Shown: positions 17,299 to 25,481 of the stretch, one piece after another
Layout of the letters: each line of letters opens with the position of its first letter
Numbering within the stretch: the stretch's first letter is position 1
DNA from: Methylophaga sp. OBS4
GTDB taxonomy: Bacteria; Pseudomonadota; Gammaproteobacteria; Nitrosococcales; Methylophagaceae
DNA length: 55,309 bases
Direction of reading: 5' to 3'
NCBI RefSeq assembly: GCF_026319305.1
Contig: NZ_JAPDMV010000021.1
Coordinates: 1 to 55,309, forward strand
Notes under the pieces: generated by a model
What the model was told of the DNA's origin: nothing
Seen by the model: only the letters and a program-made list of their open reading frames with translations
Database searches by the model: none
Program-made: the position numbers and the translations under genes

Positions 17299-19061
17299 AC
17301 CTGAACAACCTGCTGCCTTTTGCCAAGCCTTCCCAACTGCTGGTCTGCGAGACAAACGGTTTTTCGCTGCGCGGTACGGTGCTGGCGCGGACAGGTGATG
17401 ACGTGACGGTGATGCATAACGTAACCTCACAACAGGCGGATATGGCAGCGGCGGTAACCGAGCTGATATCGCAACTCAAGGCTGAAGGCTGGCGCGGCGG
17501 TCAGGCGATCCTGTTATCACCGGCGGTGTTGTCGACTTTAGTGGAGTTACCGGTCGATCCGAAAAAGCCCCGCCCGGTCAATCAGATGCAGGAGCTGGTG
17601 CGCTGGGAGGTAGAACCTCTGCTGATGCAACATACTACGCAATGGACGGTAGGCCATATGCTGGTCGGTAAGGGCTATATGACCGAGGAACAAGCCAAGC
17701 TGGTGATGGACACCCAACAGGGACGCGCCAACCCGACCGGCGAGCTGGATCTGGCCGAGAATTTTTCCATGCGCCGTTTCGGCGATCTGGCCATTCAACT
17801 CGGTTATATCGACAAATCCCAACTTGATACTTGCCTGGCCGGCCAGGAATGGCTGAAATCTGATGACGAGGTCATCGAATGCGGCTGGTCGCCGCAGGCC
17901 GAAATCGCGGACTCCCCGGGCGTATTCAACTGGCTGGTGTCCTGTGTCAACCAGTCCCTGCTGCAACGCTGGGTTGCGGCATTCCAGTCTCAGAATGTGA
18001 CATTAAAAGCGATGTATCCGCTGACCGGCTGCAGTGGCGCCTTGCTGACGGACGATAATGCCTCACAAGTTATGCTGGAGTCGCATGCCGATATGGCTTT
18101 CGTGATGCAGGTCAGCAACGGCCACATAACCGCACAGCATCAATATATCAACCCCACCAAACAGGCCATTCAATCGTGTCTGGAAAGTTATCACGCGCTG
18201 AACCCGCCGGCATCCGATCCGGTCTGGCTGGCAAGCTGGCATGAAGACAGCGAGCTGCTGGCCGACGAGTTGTTGCATGTATTGCACGTTGACTTGAAGC
18301 TGTTGAACCCGCCTCCCGTCGACAAGCAACTCAGCCCGGGCATGCTGGGCGCCGCCTGGCAGGCTTTCGGCATCAGCGATGCGGATCGGCGCTGTGCCCA
18401 GGTTCGGGTCGGCGGTCCGTTGCCGCCGCCGCTGCAGCGGCTGGAAGTGCGTGCCGCCGTATTGGCTGCGGCCTTGCTGCTGGTCATAGCCGGCACGGAA
18501 ACGGTCATGATGATTCAAAAACACAGCGCCGAATCTTATAAAGCAAAAATCGATGCCCAGTGGAAATCGATTGATGAAGCGGTCAAGCAGGTCAATGCCG
18601 TCAAGGAACAAATCGAAAAGCGCGAAACGCAGTTGAAGCAGCAAAAAGCCGACCAGGCACGGCTGGAGGCACGGCTAAACTTTTTCGGAAACGAAATCCC
18701 GGAACGGGCCGCGTTGATTCAGACGGTATTGGGCGTTCTGCAAAGCACGGTAAGCGGAGAAATCATCGTTAACCGTATCGACGAACTCGGTAAAAGGGTG
18801 CCGATCATGCCCGCCGCACCCAATAAACAGTCCGACACACGCGTTGAGGTGGAAAACTTCAACCTGGAAGCCTGGGCACTCAGTGAGACAGCAGCGCAAG
18901 CGTTTATTCAGCAGATGAAAGAAGCGCTTGTACCGTGGAATATGGAGGTGCGCGACAGTCAGGTGATGTCCCGCCCCGGCCCGTTGAACCTGGACGGTTT
19001 TGCCGTCGCCATGCGTCTGGTCAAGCTGGCCTCCATAGAAGCCACAGGAGAAAAGAAATGA
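17295..19061 (+). CDS. PilM/PilN-type (GspL/MshI-like) inner-membrane assembly protein with insertion
   Basis: The 588-residue product joins an N-terminal actin-like PilM/GspL cytoplasmic domain (WEVEPLL near 105) to a PilN-like part: a membrane helix at about 386-407, a coiled coil (410-470) and a periplasmic ferredoxin-like domain. Between residues about 120 and 187 lie two units, VGHMLVGKGYMTEEQAKLV and RFGDLAIQLGYIDKSQLDT, that resemble the N-terminal L-x3-G-x4-Q repeats of GspE/MshE ATPases and are not usual in GspL. The start at 17295 overlaps the prepilin 3 stop as ATGA; a TTG 15 bases earlier is less likely. It would connect the ATPase to the PilO-like partner. Confidence 0.82.
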   Translation: MNLNNLLPFAKPSQLLVCETNGFSLRGTVLARTGDDVTVMHNVTSQQADMAAAVTELISQLKAEGWRGGQAILLSPAVLSTLVELPVDPKKPRPVNQMQELVRWEVEPLLMQHTTQWTVGHMLVGKGYMTEEQAKLVMDTQQGRANPTGELDLAENFSMRRFGDLAIQLGYIDKSQLDTCLAGQEWLKSDDEVIECGWSPQAEIADSPGVFNWLVSCVNQSLLQRWVAAFQSQNVTLKAMYPLTGCSGALLTDDNASQVMLESHADMAFVMQVSNGHITAQHQYINPTKQAIQSCLESYHALNPPASDPVWLASWHEDSELLADELLHVLHVDLKLLNPPPVDKQLSPGMLGAAWQAFGISDADRRCAQVRVGGPLPPPLQRLEVRAAVLAAALLLVIAGTETVMMIQKHSAESYKAKIDAQWKSIDEAVKQVNAVKEQIEKRETQLKQQKADQARLEARLNFFGNEIPERAALIQTVLGVLQSTVSGEIIVNRIDELGKRVPIMPAAPNKQSDTRVEVENFNLEAWALSETAAQAFIQQMKEALVPWNMEVRDSQVMSRPGPLNLDGFAVAMRLVKLASIEATGEKK

Positions 19062-19744
19062 AGCTGGCGGCCATGAGTAACCGTGAACAGGCGTTGGCGG
19101 CCGCGGTGATTGTTGTGCTGCTCTTGGGGATCTACGGCTTTCTGCGCTTTATGCCGGCCACCAAAGCCATTGTAGATCTTCAGCACAAAGCCGAAGCCAC
19201 CCAAAAGAAAGTGATTTCCACCCGCATTCCGGAAGCGCCGGAATACGATATGGATGAGTTATTGGAACAACTCGACGATCAGGAACAGGCCCTGGCCTTG
19301 CTGCGCAGCAGCGCGGAAACGGTAGAGCAAAAACTGGCGCCGTTTGAATCGCAGGAGTTGAAAGTGCGTATTTCCGAACTGGCGCGAAGCAGCGATGTGC
19401 GGATTCGTATTAACGAACGGCTCGCCGTTGTCGCACAAAATACGCCCCAACCGGTAAAACAATCCAAAAAACGCAAAGCAAAAGAACAGGTGCCGACCGG
19501 TGATCTTGTTCTACCTGCCACCATGAACTGGCTCGCCCGCATGTCGCCGGGCACTATGTTTCACCGCCCGATGCAAAGGCTGGAAATCGACGGTAACTAT
19601 GAATCGCTACGCCGCTTTATTCATGGCCTGAACGCACTGCCGTGGCAGGTAACGGTTGTGCGATTGAAGCTGGAGAAAATGCCGACTTCGCCGCCGCACG
19701 GCTATGCGCAGATTTTAAATGCCGAACTGGTTTTGGCCTTATGA
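19058..19744 (+). CDS. PilO/GspM-like inner-membrane assembly protein
   Basis: 228 residues: a short cytoplasmic N-terminus, one membrane helix (about 12-32), a coiled coil (about 35-105) and a C-terminal ferredoxin-like domain (about 140-228) containing LEIDGNYESLRRFIHGLNALPWQV, a strong PilO/GspM signature. A Lys/Arg-rich patch (KQSKKRKAKE) lies in the middle. The ATG overlaps the stop of the GspL-like gene (ATGA), so the two partners are translationally coupled, as PilN and PilO usually are. It would help align the inner-membrane platform with the secretin. Confidence 0.85.
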   Translation: MKLAAMSNREQALAAAVIVVLLLGIYGFLRFMPATKAIVDLQHKAEATQKKVISTRIPEAPEYDMDELLEQLDDQEQALALLRSSAETVEQKLAPFESQELKVRISELARSSDVRIRINERLAVVAQNTPQPVKQSKKRKAKEQVPTGDLVLPATMNWLARMSPGTMFHRPMQRLEIDGNYESLRRFIHGLNALPWQVTVVRLKLEKMPTSPPHGYAQILNAELVLAL

Positions 19745-19762
19745 CAAGTAGAGCAAGTTGAT

Positions 19763-21421
19763 ATGGCGCTGACAGACGAACAACTTATCGATGCCGGTAC
19801 CCGCACAGGGCTTATCGAACCAGCCGTGGTCGAAAAGCTGCGCTCTGAGGCCCGGCGTCAGCGCGCACCCTTGTTGGGCAAAGTGCTTGCGCATTACCGC
19901 TTTCCCGTATCTGCTTTGTATCGTGCAGTGGCCGAGTTGCGTGGGATTAATTTTGTCGACTTATCAGGCTCCCTCCCCCATAAAGACTTATTGAAAAAAA
20001 TCCCGGCCAGCCTGATCAGACGAAAATTGTTGCTGCCCGTGGCCATTGATGTCAATGCGGCCATACTGGTCGTCTCCGATCCGGGTGACCGGGCCAGCAT
20101 TGACTCTGTTCAGCGCCTGCTCGGCAAACCGTTACCGCTGGCAATGACCGACATTCAGGCTTTACGCCTGTATATAGACCGTACATTGGCAGGCAGCGGC
20201 ACAGCCGTTTCCGAGTCCATTTCAGCAGACGACGAAACCGATATGATCGCCCTGCTGGATACGATATTGCGCGAAGCCTATCTCAGCCGTGCATCGGATG
20301 TACACATGGTCATCGAAGAGGAAGGGCTGCGCGTCCGGCTCAGAATTGACGGGCGTCTGCGCGATTATCCCATTGCGGCCAGCCACAGCATCGCGGCCGG
20401 GCTTGTTTCACGCGTCAAGGTGTTGGCCAGCCTGGATATTGCCGAACAAAGGCAACCTCAGGATGGCGGTTTTTCCTATCATCTGGCTGCCCCCATCGAT
20501 CAGGAGTTTAATATCCGCGTCGCTACGGCACCTACGCGTCTGGGCGAACGTATCACGATGCGGTTGCTCGGGCAGGAGTCCGGCGGTCTGACTTTGACAA
20601 GTTTGGGCATGTTGTCTGCCGATCTGATGCATTTCAAACAGGCGATACGCAAGCCTTACGGCATGATTCTGCTCACCGGCCCGACCGGTAGCGGTAAATC
20701 GACCACGCTGTTTGCTGCCCTGCAGGAGATCAATAATCCCGACATCAATATCATGACGGTGGAAAACCCGATTGAATATGTGATGGATGGTGTCTCACAA
20801 ATCCAGACCGGCCATAAAATCAGCTTCGCCGAGGCGTTACGTTCCTTGTTACGTCATGATCCGGATGTATTGATGGTCGGTGAGATCCGCGACCATGAAA
20901 CCGCCGACGTCGCGGTCAAGGCAGCCATGACCGGCCACCTGGTATTTTCCACCCTGCATACCAATAACGCGGTCAGTGCCGTAACCCGTCTGGTAGATAT
21001 CGGCTGCGAACCTTTTTTGATCGGTTCAACAATGACTGCCGTGATCGCACAACGCCTGGTCAGGCGTTTGTGTCCTCAATGCCGCAAATCCCGCCCTGCC
21101 ACTGCAGGTGAACTCGCTGTTTTAGCCGTCAAGGACGAGACCATCGATATTTATGATCCCGTAGGTTGTGCAGCTTGTCAGGGTACCGGTTTCCGTGGGC
21201 GGCTCGGATTATTCGAAACATTGTGGTTCGACGAAAAATTAAGCCGCATGGTTGCGCGCGGTGCTGATGAAGAAACGTTGGAAATGGCCGCGGGTGACAA
21301 GTTGAAATTCATGTGGGAAGACGGTTGCCAGAAAGTCCGGGCCGGGCTGACAACGCTGGACGAAATACGTGAAGTGGCCGTTCATAAGACCCGCGCACTG
21401 TTAGAAGCGGAGGCTGAATAG
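19763..21421 (+). CDS. GspE/PilB-type assembly ATPase
   Basis: Hexameric cytoplasmic ATPase driving pilin polymerisation. The 552 residues hold an N-terminal MshEN/GspE_N-like domain (1-150), Walker A GPTGSGKST at 306-314, an Asp box, Walker B (DPDVLMVGEIRD), a His box and a zinc tetracysteine (C437/C440 and C469/C472) typical of extension ATPases rather than PilT. It is followed without gap by the platform gene. A second, distinct GspE/PilB-like ATPase lies at 52621-54285. Confidence 0.93.
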   Translation: MALTDEQLIDAGTRTGLIEPAVVEKLRSEARRQRAPLLGKVLAHYRFPVSALYRAVAELRGINFVDLSGSLPHKDLLKKIPASLIRRKLLLPVAIDVNAAILVVSDPGDRASIDSVQRLLGKPLPLAMTDIQALRLYIDRTLAGSGTAVSESISADDETDMIALLDTILREAYLSRASDVHMVIEEEGLRVRLRIDGRLRDYPIAASHSIAAGLVSRVKVLASLDIAEQRQPQDGGFSYHLAAPIDQEFNIRVATAPTRLGERITMRLLGQESGGLTLTSLGMLSADLMHFKQAIRKPYGMILLTGPTGSGKSTTLFAALQEINNPDINIMTVENPIEYVMDGVSQIQTGHKISFAEALRSLLRHDPDVLMVGEIRDHETADVAVKAAMTGHLVFSTLHTNNAVSAVTRLVDIGCEPFLIGSTMTAVIAQRLVRRLCPQCRKSRPATAGELAVLAVKDETIDIYDPVGCAACQGTGFRGRLGLFETLWFDEKLSRMVARGADEETLEMAAGDKLKFMWEDGCQKVRAGLTTLDEIREVAVHKTRALLEAEAE

Positions 21422-22645
21422 ATGCCGAACTTCGCCTACACCGCCTTGACTTCGACCGGTACTGAACTTTCAGGAAATGTACAGGCAGCCGATATTAACG
21501 CCGCCGCTGTCGATTTGCGGCAGCGCGGTTTGCGGGTGCTGCAAATCAAGCCCGGCAAGTCGAAAAGCGGCTTTATGGGGCAAGAAAACTTCTCCGACTG
21601 GCTGGCATCACAACGCTCCGTCAGTCCGTCTGCACTGATCTTTTTCTTCCGGCAAATGGCATTCATGCTGCGCGCCGGGCTGCCGGTGATGCAGGCCCTG
21701 GAACTGGGCCACAAGCAGGTATCAAACAGCCGATTAAAACTGACAATACGCTTGATGCTGAAGGATATCGAAGCAGGTCAGGCCTTGTCACTAGCCATGT
21801 CCAGACATAAAGATGTCTTTCCGGGCATGGCTATCAATCTGATAGTGGCCGGTGAAAACACCGGTGATCTGGACACCATTATGGAGCGACTGGCACTGCA
21901 TTTGGAGAAAAAATCCGCGCTGAAAGCTCAGATGATCAACGCGATGATTTACCCGGTAATCGTCGTTTTGGCAGCTATCGGCGTGGCGATATTTATGGTG
22001 GTGAAGATCATTCCCAAGTTCGCCACCTTCTTGCTGGCCCAAGGCCGTGCCTTGCCGCCTTCTACACAGATGTTGATCGATATATCCGAATATGTACGAA
22101 GCAATGGCCTGACTATTATTGGCGTCGTGATTGCGTTTATCGTTTTGATATTGCTGGTTTTCCAGACCCAGCGCGGCCGGTTAATGATTGACAGCTTGCT
22201 GCTCAGAGTGCCGGTAACAGGCTCCATGCTCACCACAGGCTCCATGGCGCAAATGACCTGGGCCCTGTCCATTCTGCTACGCAGCGGCGTCACCGTTTTT
22301 GAGGCACTCAAGGTCACTGCCAATCTGCTCGGCAACCGCGTCTATTCCGACAAGCTGAAAATGGCATCGGGCATGATTCTGGGTGGCCGCGATATGGCCA
22401 GCAGCATCAATCATCCGCAAATGCCGCCGCTGGTATTGCAGATGATTGCTGTCGGCGAACGCACCGGTAGCCTCGATGAAGTCTTGCAGGAACTCGGTGT
22501 GTATTACGAAAAGCTGCTGGAGCTGGCGATAAAACGGCTGTCTGCGATGATCGAACCGGCCATGATCCTGGTGATTGGAGCTATGGTCGGCTTTGTTTAT
22601 TACGCTTTCTTTCAGGCTTTGTTTTCATTGGTTTCAGGCGGTTAG
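21422..22645 (+). CDS. GspF/PilC-type platform protein
   Basis: Polytopic inner-membrane platform of 407 residues that couples the ATPase to the growing filament. It shows the two T2SSF repeats (about 70-195 and 275-395), each with a helical cytoplasmic bundle (FFRQMAFMLRAGLPVMQALE; MTWALSILLRSGVTVFEALK) and following hydrophobic helices near 170-190, 220-240 and 375-400. The ATG immediately follows the ATPase stop TAG. Length is normal for the family. Confidence 0.94.
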   Translation: MPNFAYTALTSTGTELSGNVQAADINAAAVDLRQRGLRVLQIKPGKSKSGFMGQENFSDWLASQRSVSPSALIFFFRQMAFMLRAGLPVMQALELGHKQVSNSRLKLTIRLMLKDIEAGQALSLAMSRHKDVFPGMAINLIVAGENTGDLDTIMERLALHLEKKSALKAQMINAMIYPVIVVLAAIGVAIFMVVKIIPKFATFLLAQGRALPPSTQMLIDISEYVRSNGLTIIGVVIAFIVLILLVFQTQRGRLMIDSLLLRVPVTGSMLTTGSMAQMTWALSILLRSGVTVFEALKVTANLLGNRVYSDKLKMASGMILGGRDMASSINHPQMPPLVLQMIAVGERTGSLDEVLQELGVYYEKLLELAIKRLSAMIEPAMILVIGAMVGFVYYAFFQALFSLVSGG

Positions 22646-22654
22646 GAGACGGCT

Positions 22655-23104
22655 ATGCAACGATATCTATATAAGATTCTCCCAGGTTTATTGTTGTACC
22701 TGCCGCTGCTACAGGCAGCAGAAACACTTCAACAAAACTACCCGGTGCAACAGAGCTTCCCCGCCCCGCAAGCGATCCGCGATCCGTTCACACCCAGCCC
22801 CCTGATGTACGAGATGGTCGGAGTACAAGCCGGCATGTCCGGCAGCGGCGCATACGGCTTCATGCCTTCAGCGGACGCTATGCGCGTTCCAAAAATGCGT
22901 TTGCGCGGTTTTGTCAATCAGGATGAAGAAAAGCCGTTGGCCCTGCTGGAAATTGATGGTTCCAGAACTTATCTGGTACGCGAGGGCGATGAAATCAATA
23001 TTGATCCATCGCAACCGCGCAATGCGATTCGCATCACTCAAATTACCCGGCTGAGCATCACAGTAGAAACCGGTACGCTCGGCTCCATCCGTATTCAAAG
23101 ATAA
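22655..23104 (+). CDS. PilP/GspC-like periplasmic protein
   Basis: 149 residues with an N-terminal hydrophobic signal or anchor (about 5-22), an RDPF motif near residue 45 and a C-terminal beta-rich region (about 75-149): LRGFVNQDEEKPLALLEI, YLVREGDEI, IRITQITRLSITVETG. This is the pattern of the PilP/GspC homology region that binds the secretin N-domains. It sits directly before the secretin gene, as pilP precedes pilQ. Assignment rests on layout and position; sequence identity to named PilP looks low. Preceded by TTAGGAGACGGCT. Confidence 0.7.
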   Translation: MQRYLYKILPGLLLYLPLLQAAETLQQNYPVQQSFPAPQAIRDPFTPSPLMYEMVGVQAGMSGSGAYGFMPSADAMRVPKMRLRGFVNQDEEKPLALLEIDGSRTYLVREGDEINIDPSQPRNAIRITQITRLSITVETGTLGSIRIQR

Positions 23105-23123
23105 ATAAGCGATCAACGATAAT

Positions 23124-25226
23124 ATGAAAAAAACCACGCTTCTAACCGGTTTACTGGCTTTTACACTACTGTTTTCTCCTGCTCGGGCTGACATCAGGAT
23201 CAATGAACTCGAATTCAGTGAAACGGACTTTATCGATGTTATCCGCACTCTGTCGGAGTTTTCCGACAGCAATATCATTGCTACCCCGGAAGCCACCCAG
23301 ACCAAAGTCACGATACATCTGAAAAACACCACGGTGGTCGATGCTATCAAATCCATCGCCCGGATCAGCGATCTCTGGTATCGCTATGATGAAGACACCG
23401 ATACCTACCGCATTATGAGCCGCGAGGAATACGGTAAAGATCTGATCGTCCGCGAGAGCGAACATATCGAAGTTTTCAAACTGCTTAATGCCAATGTGCA
23501 AATCATCGCACAAGCGATAGAAGACCTCTACGGCAACCGCGTGATTCTGTCTTTGGGAACCGAGCCCGGGCAGAACAACTTGAACGGCAGTTCTTCAAAC
23601 AGCAACCGAAGCGGGGTACGTAACTCTCGCTCCACAACGGGAAGCCGCAGCAATACGAACCGGAACAGCGCAAGCCGCGGTGGGGTCTCCGGCAGTAATA
23701 ACCTGGCAGTCTCAGGCAACCAGGTTGAGACAGAACAACTTTCCATCGATCAGATAGAACGCCTGGCTAACCTGATGAATACTCAAGGCAGCAGCAGTAT
23801 CGACACTGAAACACTGCAACAGATCACAGTCCAGGCTCAGCCTATATATATCACGGTCAACAACGAGCACAATATGATCATCGTGCGCACCGATGATCGT
23901 AAGGTGATTCAGTCCATCCAGAAACTCATCGACCAAATGGATATTCCAGTACCTCAGGTAATGCTGGAAATGAAAATTCTCAGTGTGATTCTGGGTGAGG
24001 ATTTCAATTCCATATTCAACTTTGAACTGCAGCCCAGCGGCAGTAATCAGTCGCAGCAGCCGATTCTGCTCGGCAACAATGCCCTGCTCAATACCGGTTC
24101 GTTTATTTATGAATTTTTAAACAGCCGCCTGCGGGCCAATCTTGAATTTCTGGAACAAAACAGACGCGTCAAAGTGCTTTCCAACCCGATGGTATTGGCC
24201 TCCAATCATAGAGAGGCAGAACTGTTTATCGGTGAAGAAAGTATTCTGACTCGCGGCTTTACTTTCAATCCGGCTACGGTAACGGCTACCGGCACCATTG
24301 TGCCTTCCTTTGTCGAAACGGAAACCGAGCTGGAGGAAATTGGCATCACGCTCAGAATCACGCCCCGCATCAACTCCGATGATACAGTGACGCTGGAGCT
24401 GGAGCAGGAGAGTTCCACCATTAACCCCGGAGGTGGAACCATACCTGTCGCAGATGGCGAAGGCAATGTTTTGAACCTGTCAGTCGATACCGTCAACACC
24501 GCCCGTCTGACAGGGACAGTGCTGGCCAAAGATGGCTTGACCGTTGCAGTAGGTGGCCTGATTCGCAGCAGTAAATCCAACAGCGAGAAAAAAGTGCCGG
24601 TCCTGAGTGAAATTCCAGTTATTGGCCGTGTTTTCAGAAACAATATTGAAACAGAGGAAGATACTGAAACCGTGTTGCTGATCACGCCCCGTATCCTGAA
24701 TACACCTGAAGACAGCGAAAAAATACGGCAACGCGATAACCGTTTTTATCAGGATCATAACCGCGGTTATCCGGATCTGGAACCGTTCCCGAACAAATTC
24801 ATCAACAAGGATAAGCCCGTCACTGCTAGTGCAGATACCAACCAAAATCGGCAACAAACCTATATGGAAATGAGTCAGTTCGCGGCCGATACCATCCGTG
24901 TTCCCGAGATCGAAAGGCTGCGCAACGATCTTTACCAACCGGTCAGCGTCAATCGCCAACCATTAACCCATTTGTTCAATGACAAGCGGGTTCAAGCCAC
25001 ACCACAGGCCAGTTGGAACCGTGGCGGTCTGCATGTCACCGCTGTTGAGGTCACCAACCGCTCCGGTGAAGCCATGCCGGTGGACTTCCAGCAGGTCAAC
25101 GGCAAGTGGCTCGCTTCCTTGGTCGAAAGCTCGGTACTCGCAGCACAAGGCAATACGGATGATCGAACTTATCTCTATCTAATTTCGGCATTGCCGTTTA
25201 ACGAAGTGGTTGCTGGCATCAACTGA
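23124..25226 (+). CDS. Secretin (GspD/PilQ family) with DUF3438-like C-terminal domain
   Basis: Outer-membrane pore of 700 residues. Signal peptide 1-22; N-domains (about 25-130), with STN-like INELEFSETDFIDVIRTLSEF; a Ser/Asn/Arg/Gly-rich linker (about 150-205); another N1-type domain; then the secretin barrel (about 270-540) with VPVLSEIPVIGRVFR and TETVLLITPRIL. Beyond it about 150 residues include the block HVTAVEVTNRSGEAMPVDF, a WLAS motif and TYLYLISALPFNEV, resembling the DUF3438/PFL_4704-type protein of integrative conjugative elements. That extension is not usual in PilQ or GspD. The gene is in line with the platform genes. Confidence 0.88.
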   Translation: MKKTTLLTGLLAFTLLFSPARADIRINELEFSETDFIDVIRTLSEFSDSNIIATPEATQTKVTIHLKNTTVVDAIKSIARISDLWYRYDEDTDTYRIMSREEYGKDLIVRESEHIEVFKLLNANVQIIAQAIEDLYGNRVILSLGTEPGQNNLNGSSSNSNRSGVRNSRSTTGSRSNTNRNSASRGGVSGSNNLAVSGNQVETEQLSIDQIERLANLMNTQGSSSIDTETLQQITVQAQPIYITVNNEHNMIIVRTDDRKVIQSIQKLIDQMDIPVPQVMLEMKILSVILGEDFNSIFNFELQPSGSNQSQQPILLGNNALLNTGSFIYEFLNSRLRANLEFLEQNRRVKVLSNPMVLASNHREAELFIGEESILTRGFTFNPATVTATGTIVPSFVETETELEEIGITLRITPRINSDDTVTLELEQESSTINPGGGTIPVADGEGNVLNLSVDTVNTARLTGTVLAKDGLTVAVGGLIRSSKSNSEKKVPVLSEIPVIGRVFRNNIETEEDTETVLLITPRILNTPEDSEKIRQRDNRFYQDHNRGYPDLEPFPNKFINKDKPVTASADTNQNRQQTYMEMSQFAADTIRVPEIERLRNDLYQPVSVNRQPLTHLFNDKRVQATPQASWNRGGLHVTAVEVTNRSGEAMPVDFQQVNGKWLASLVESSVLAAQGNTDDRTYLYLISALPFNEVVAGIN

Positions 25227-25277
25227 GTCAATGGATCTGATTATGCTGCAACTTGATGCTTTTCTGGCATCTTACCG

Positions 25278-25308
25278 ACTGGATTCCCGCCTGCATGGGA
25301 ATGGCGGG
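25278..25308. repeat. Interspersed repeat upstream of the beta-barrel gene (unit 1)
   Basis: The segment begins ACTGGATTCCCGCCTGC and continues as GGGAATGGCGGG, the form of the common ATTCCCGC...GCGGGAAT intergenic repeat. A related inverted copy lies at 25402-25432. Confidence 0.7.
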
Positions 25309-25311
25309 GTA

Positions 25312-25344
25312 TTGTCATTGCGAGCGATAGCGAAACAATCCAGT
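25312..25344 (-). repeat. Interspersed repeat (unit 2), same family as in the prepilin 2 leader
   Basis: On the minus strand it reads ACTGGATTGTTTCGC... ending GCTCGCAATGACAA, matching 15293-15325 at about 27 of 33 positions. Confidence 0.75.
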
Positions 25345-25401
25345 CCTGATTTCGAACAAGATCCGGATTGTCACGGCCTGCAACCTCGTAATCACGATGT
25401 G

Positions 25402-25432
25402 TTGTCATTCCTGCATAAGCGGGAATCTAGAA
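25402..25432. repeat. Interspersed repeat (unit 3), inverted relative to unit 1
   Basis: TTGTCATTCCTGCATAAGC followed by GGGAATCTAGAA. With unit 1 it makes an inverted pair around unit 2. The cluster shows that the open frame upstream of 25465 is probably not protein-coding. Confidence 0.7.
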
Positions 25433-25459
25433 TTGCTCAAAACAATGGACTATTCAGGG

Positions 25460-25481
25460 TTCCCATGCAGAAGCGTGGGAA
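25460..25481. repeat. Hairpin TTCCCATGC-AGAA-GCGTGGGAA at the proposed barrel start
   Basis: A nine-base stem with one G-T-type pair encloses the ATG at 25465. If the barrel protein starts there, its initiation site would be inside a hairpin; it may equally be another repeat unit. Confidence 0.55.

Noticed and set aside
25210-25464. N-terminal extension of the barrel protein
   Set aside because: The DNA consists of interspersed repeats, and a signal-like segment lies only after this region.
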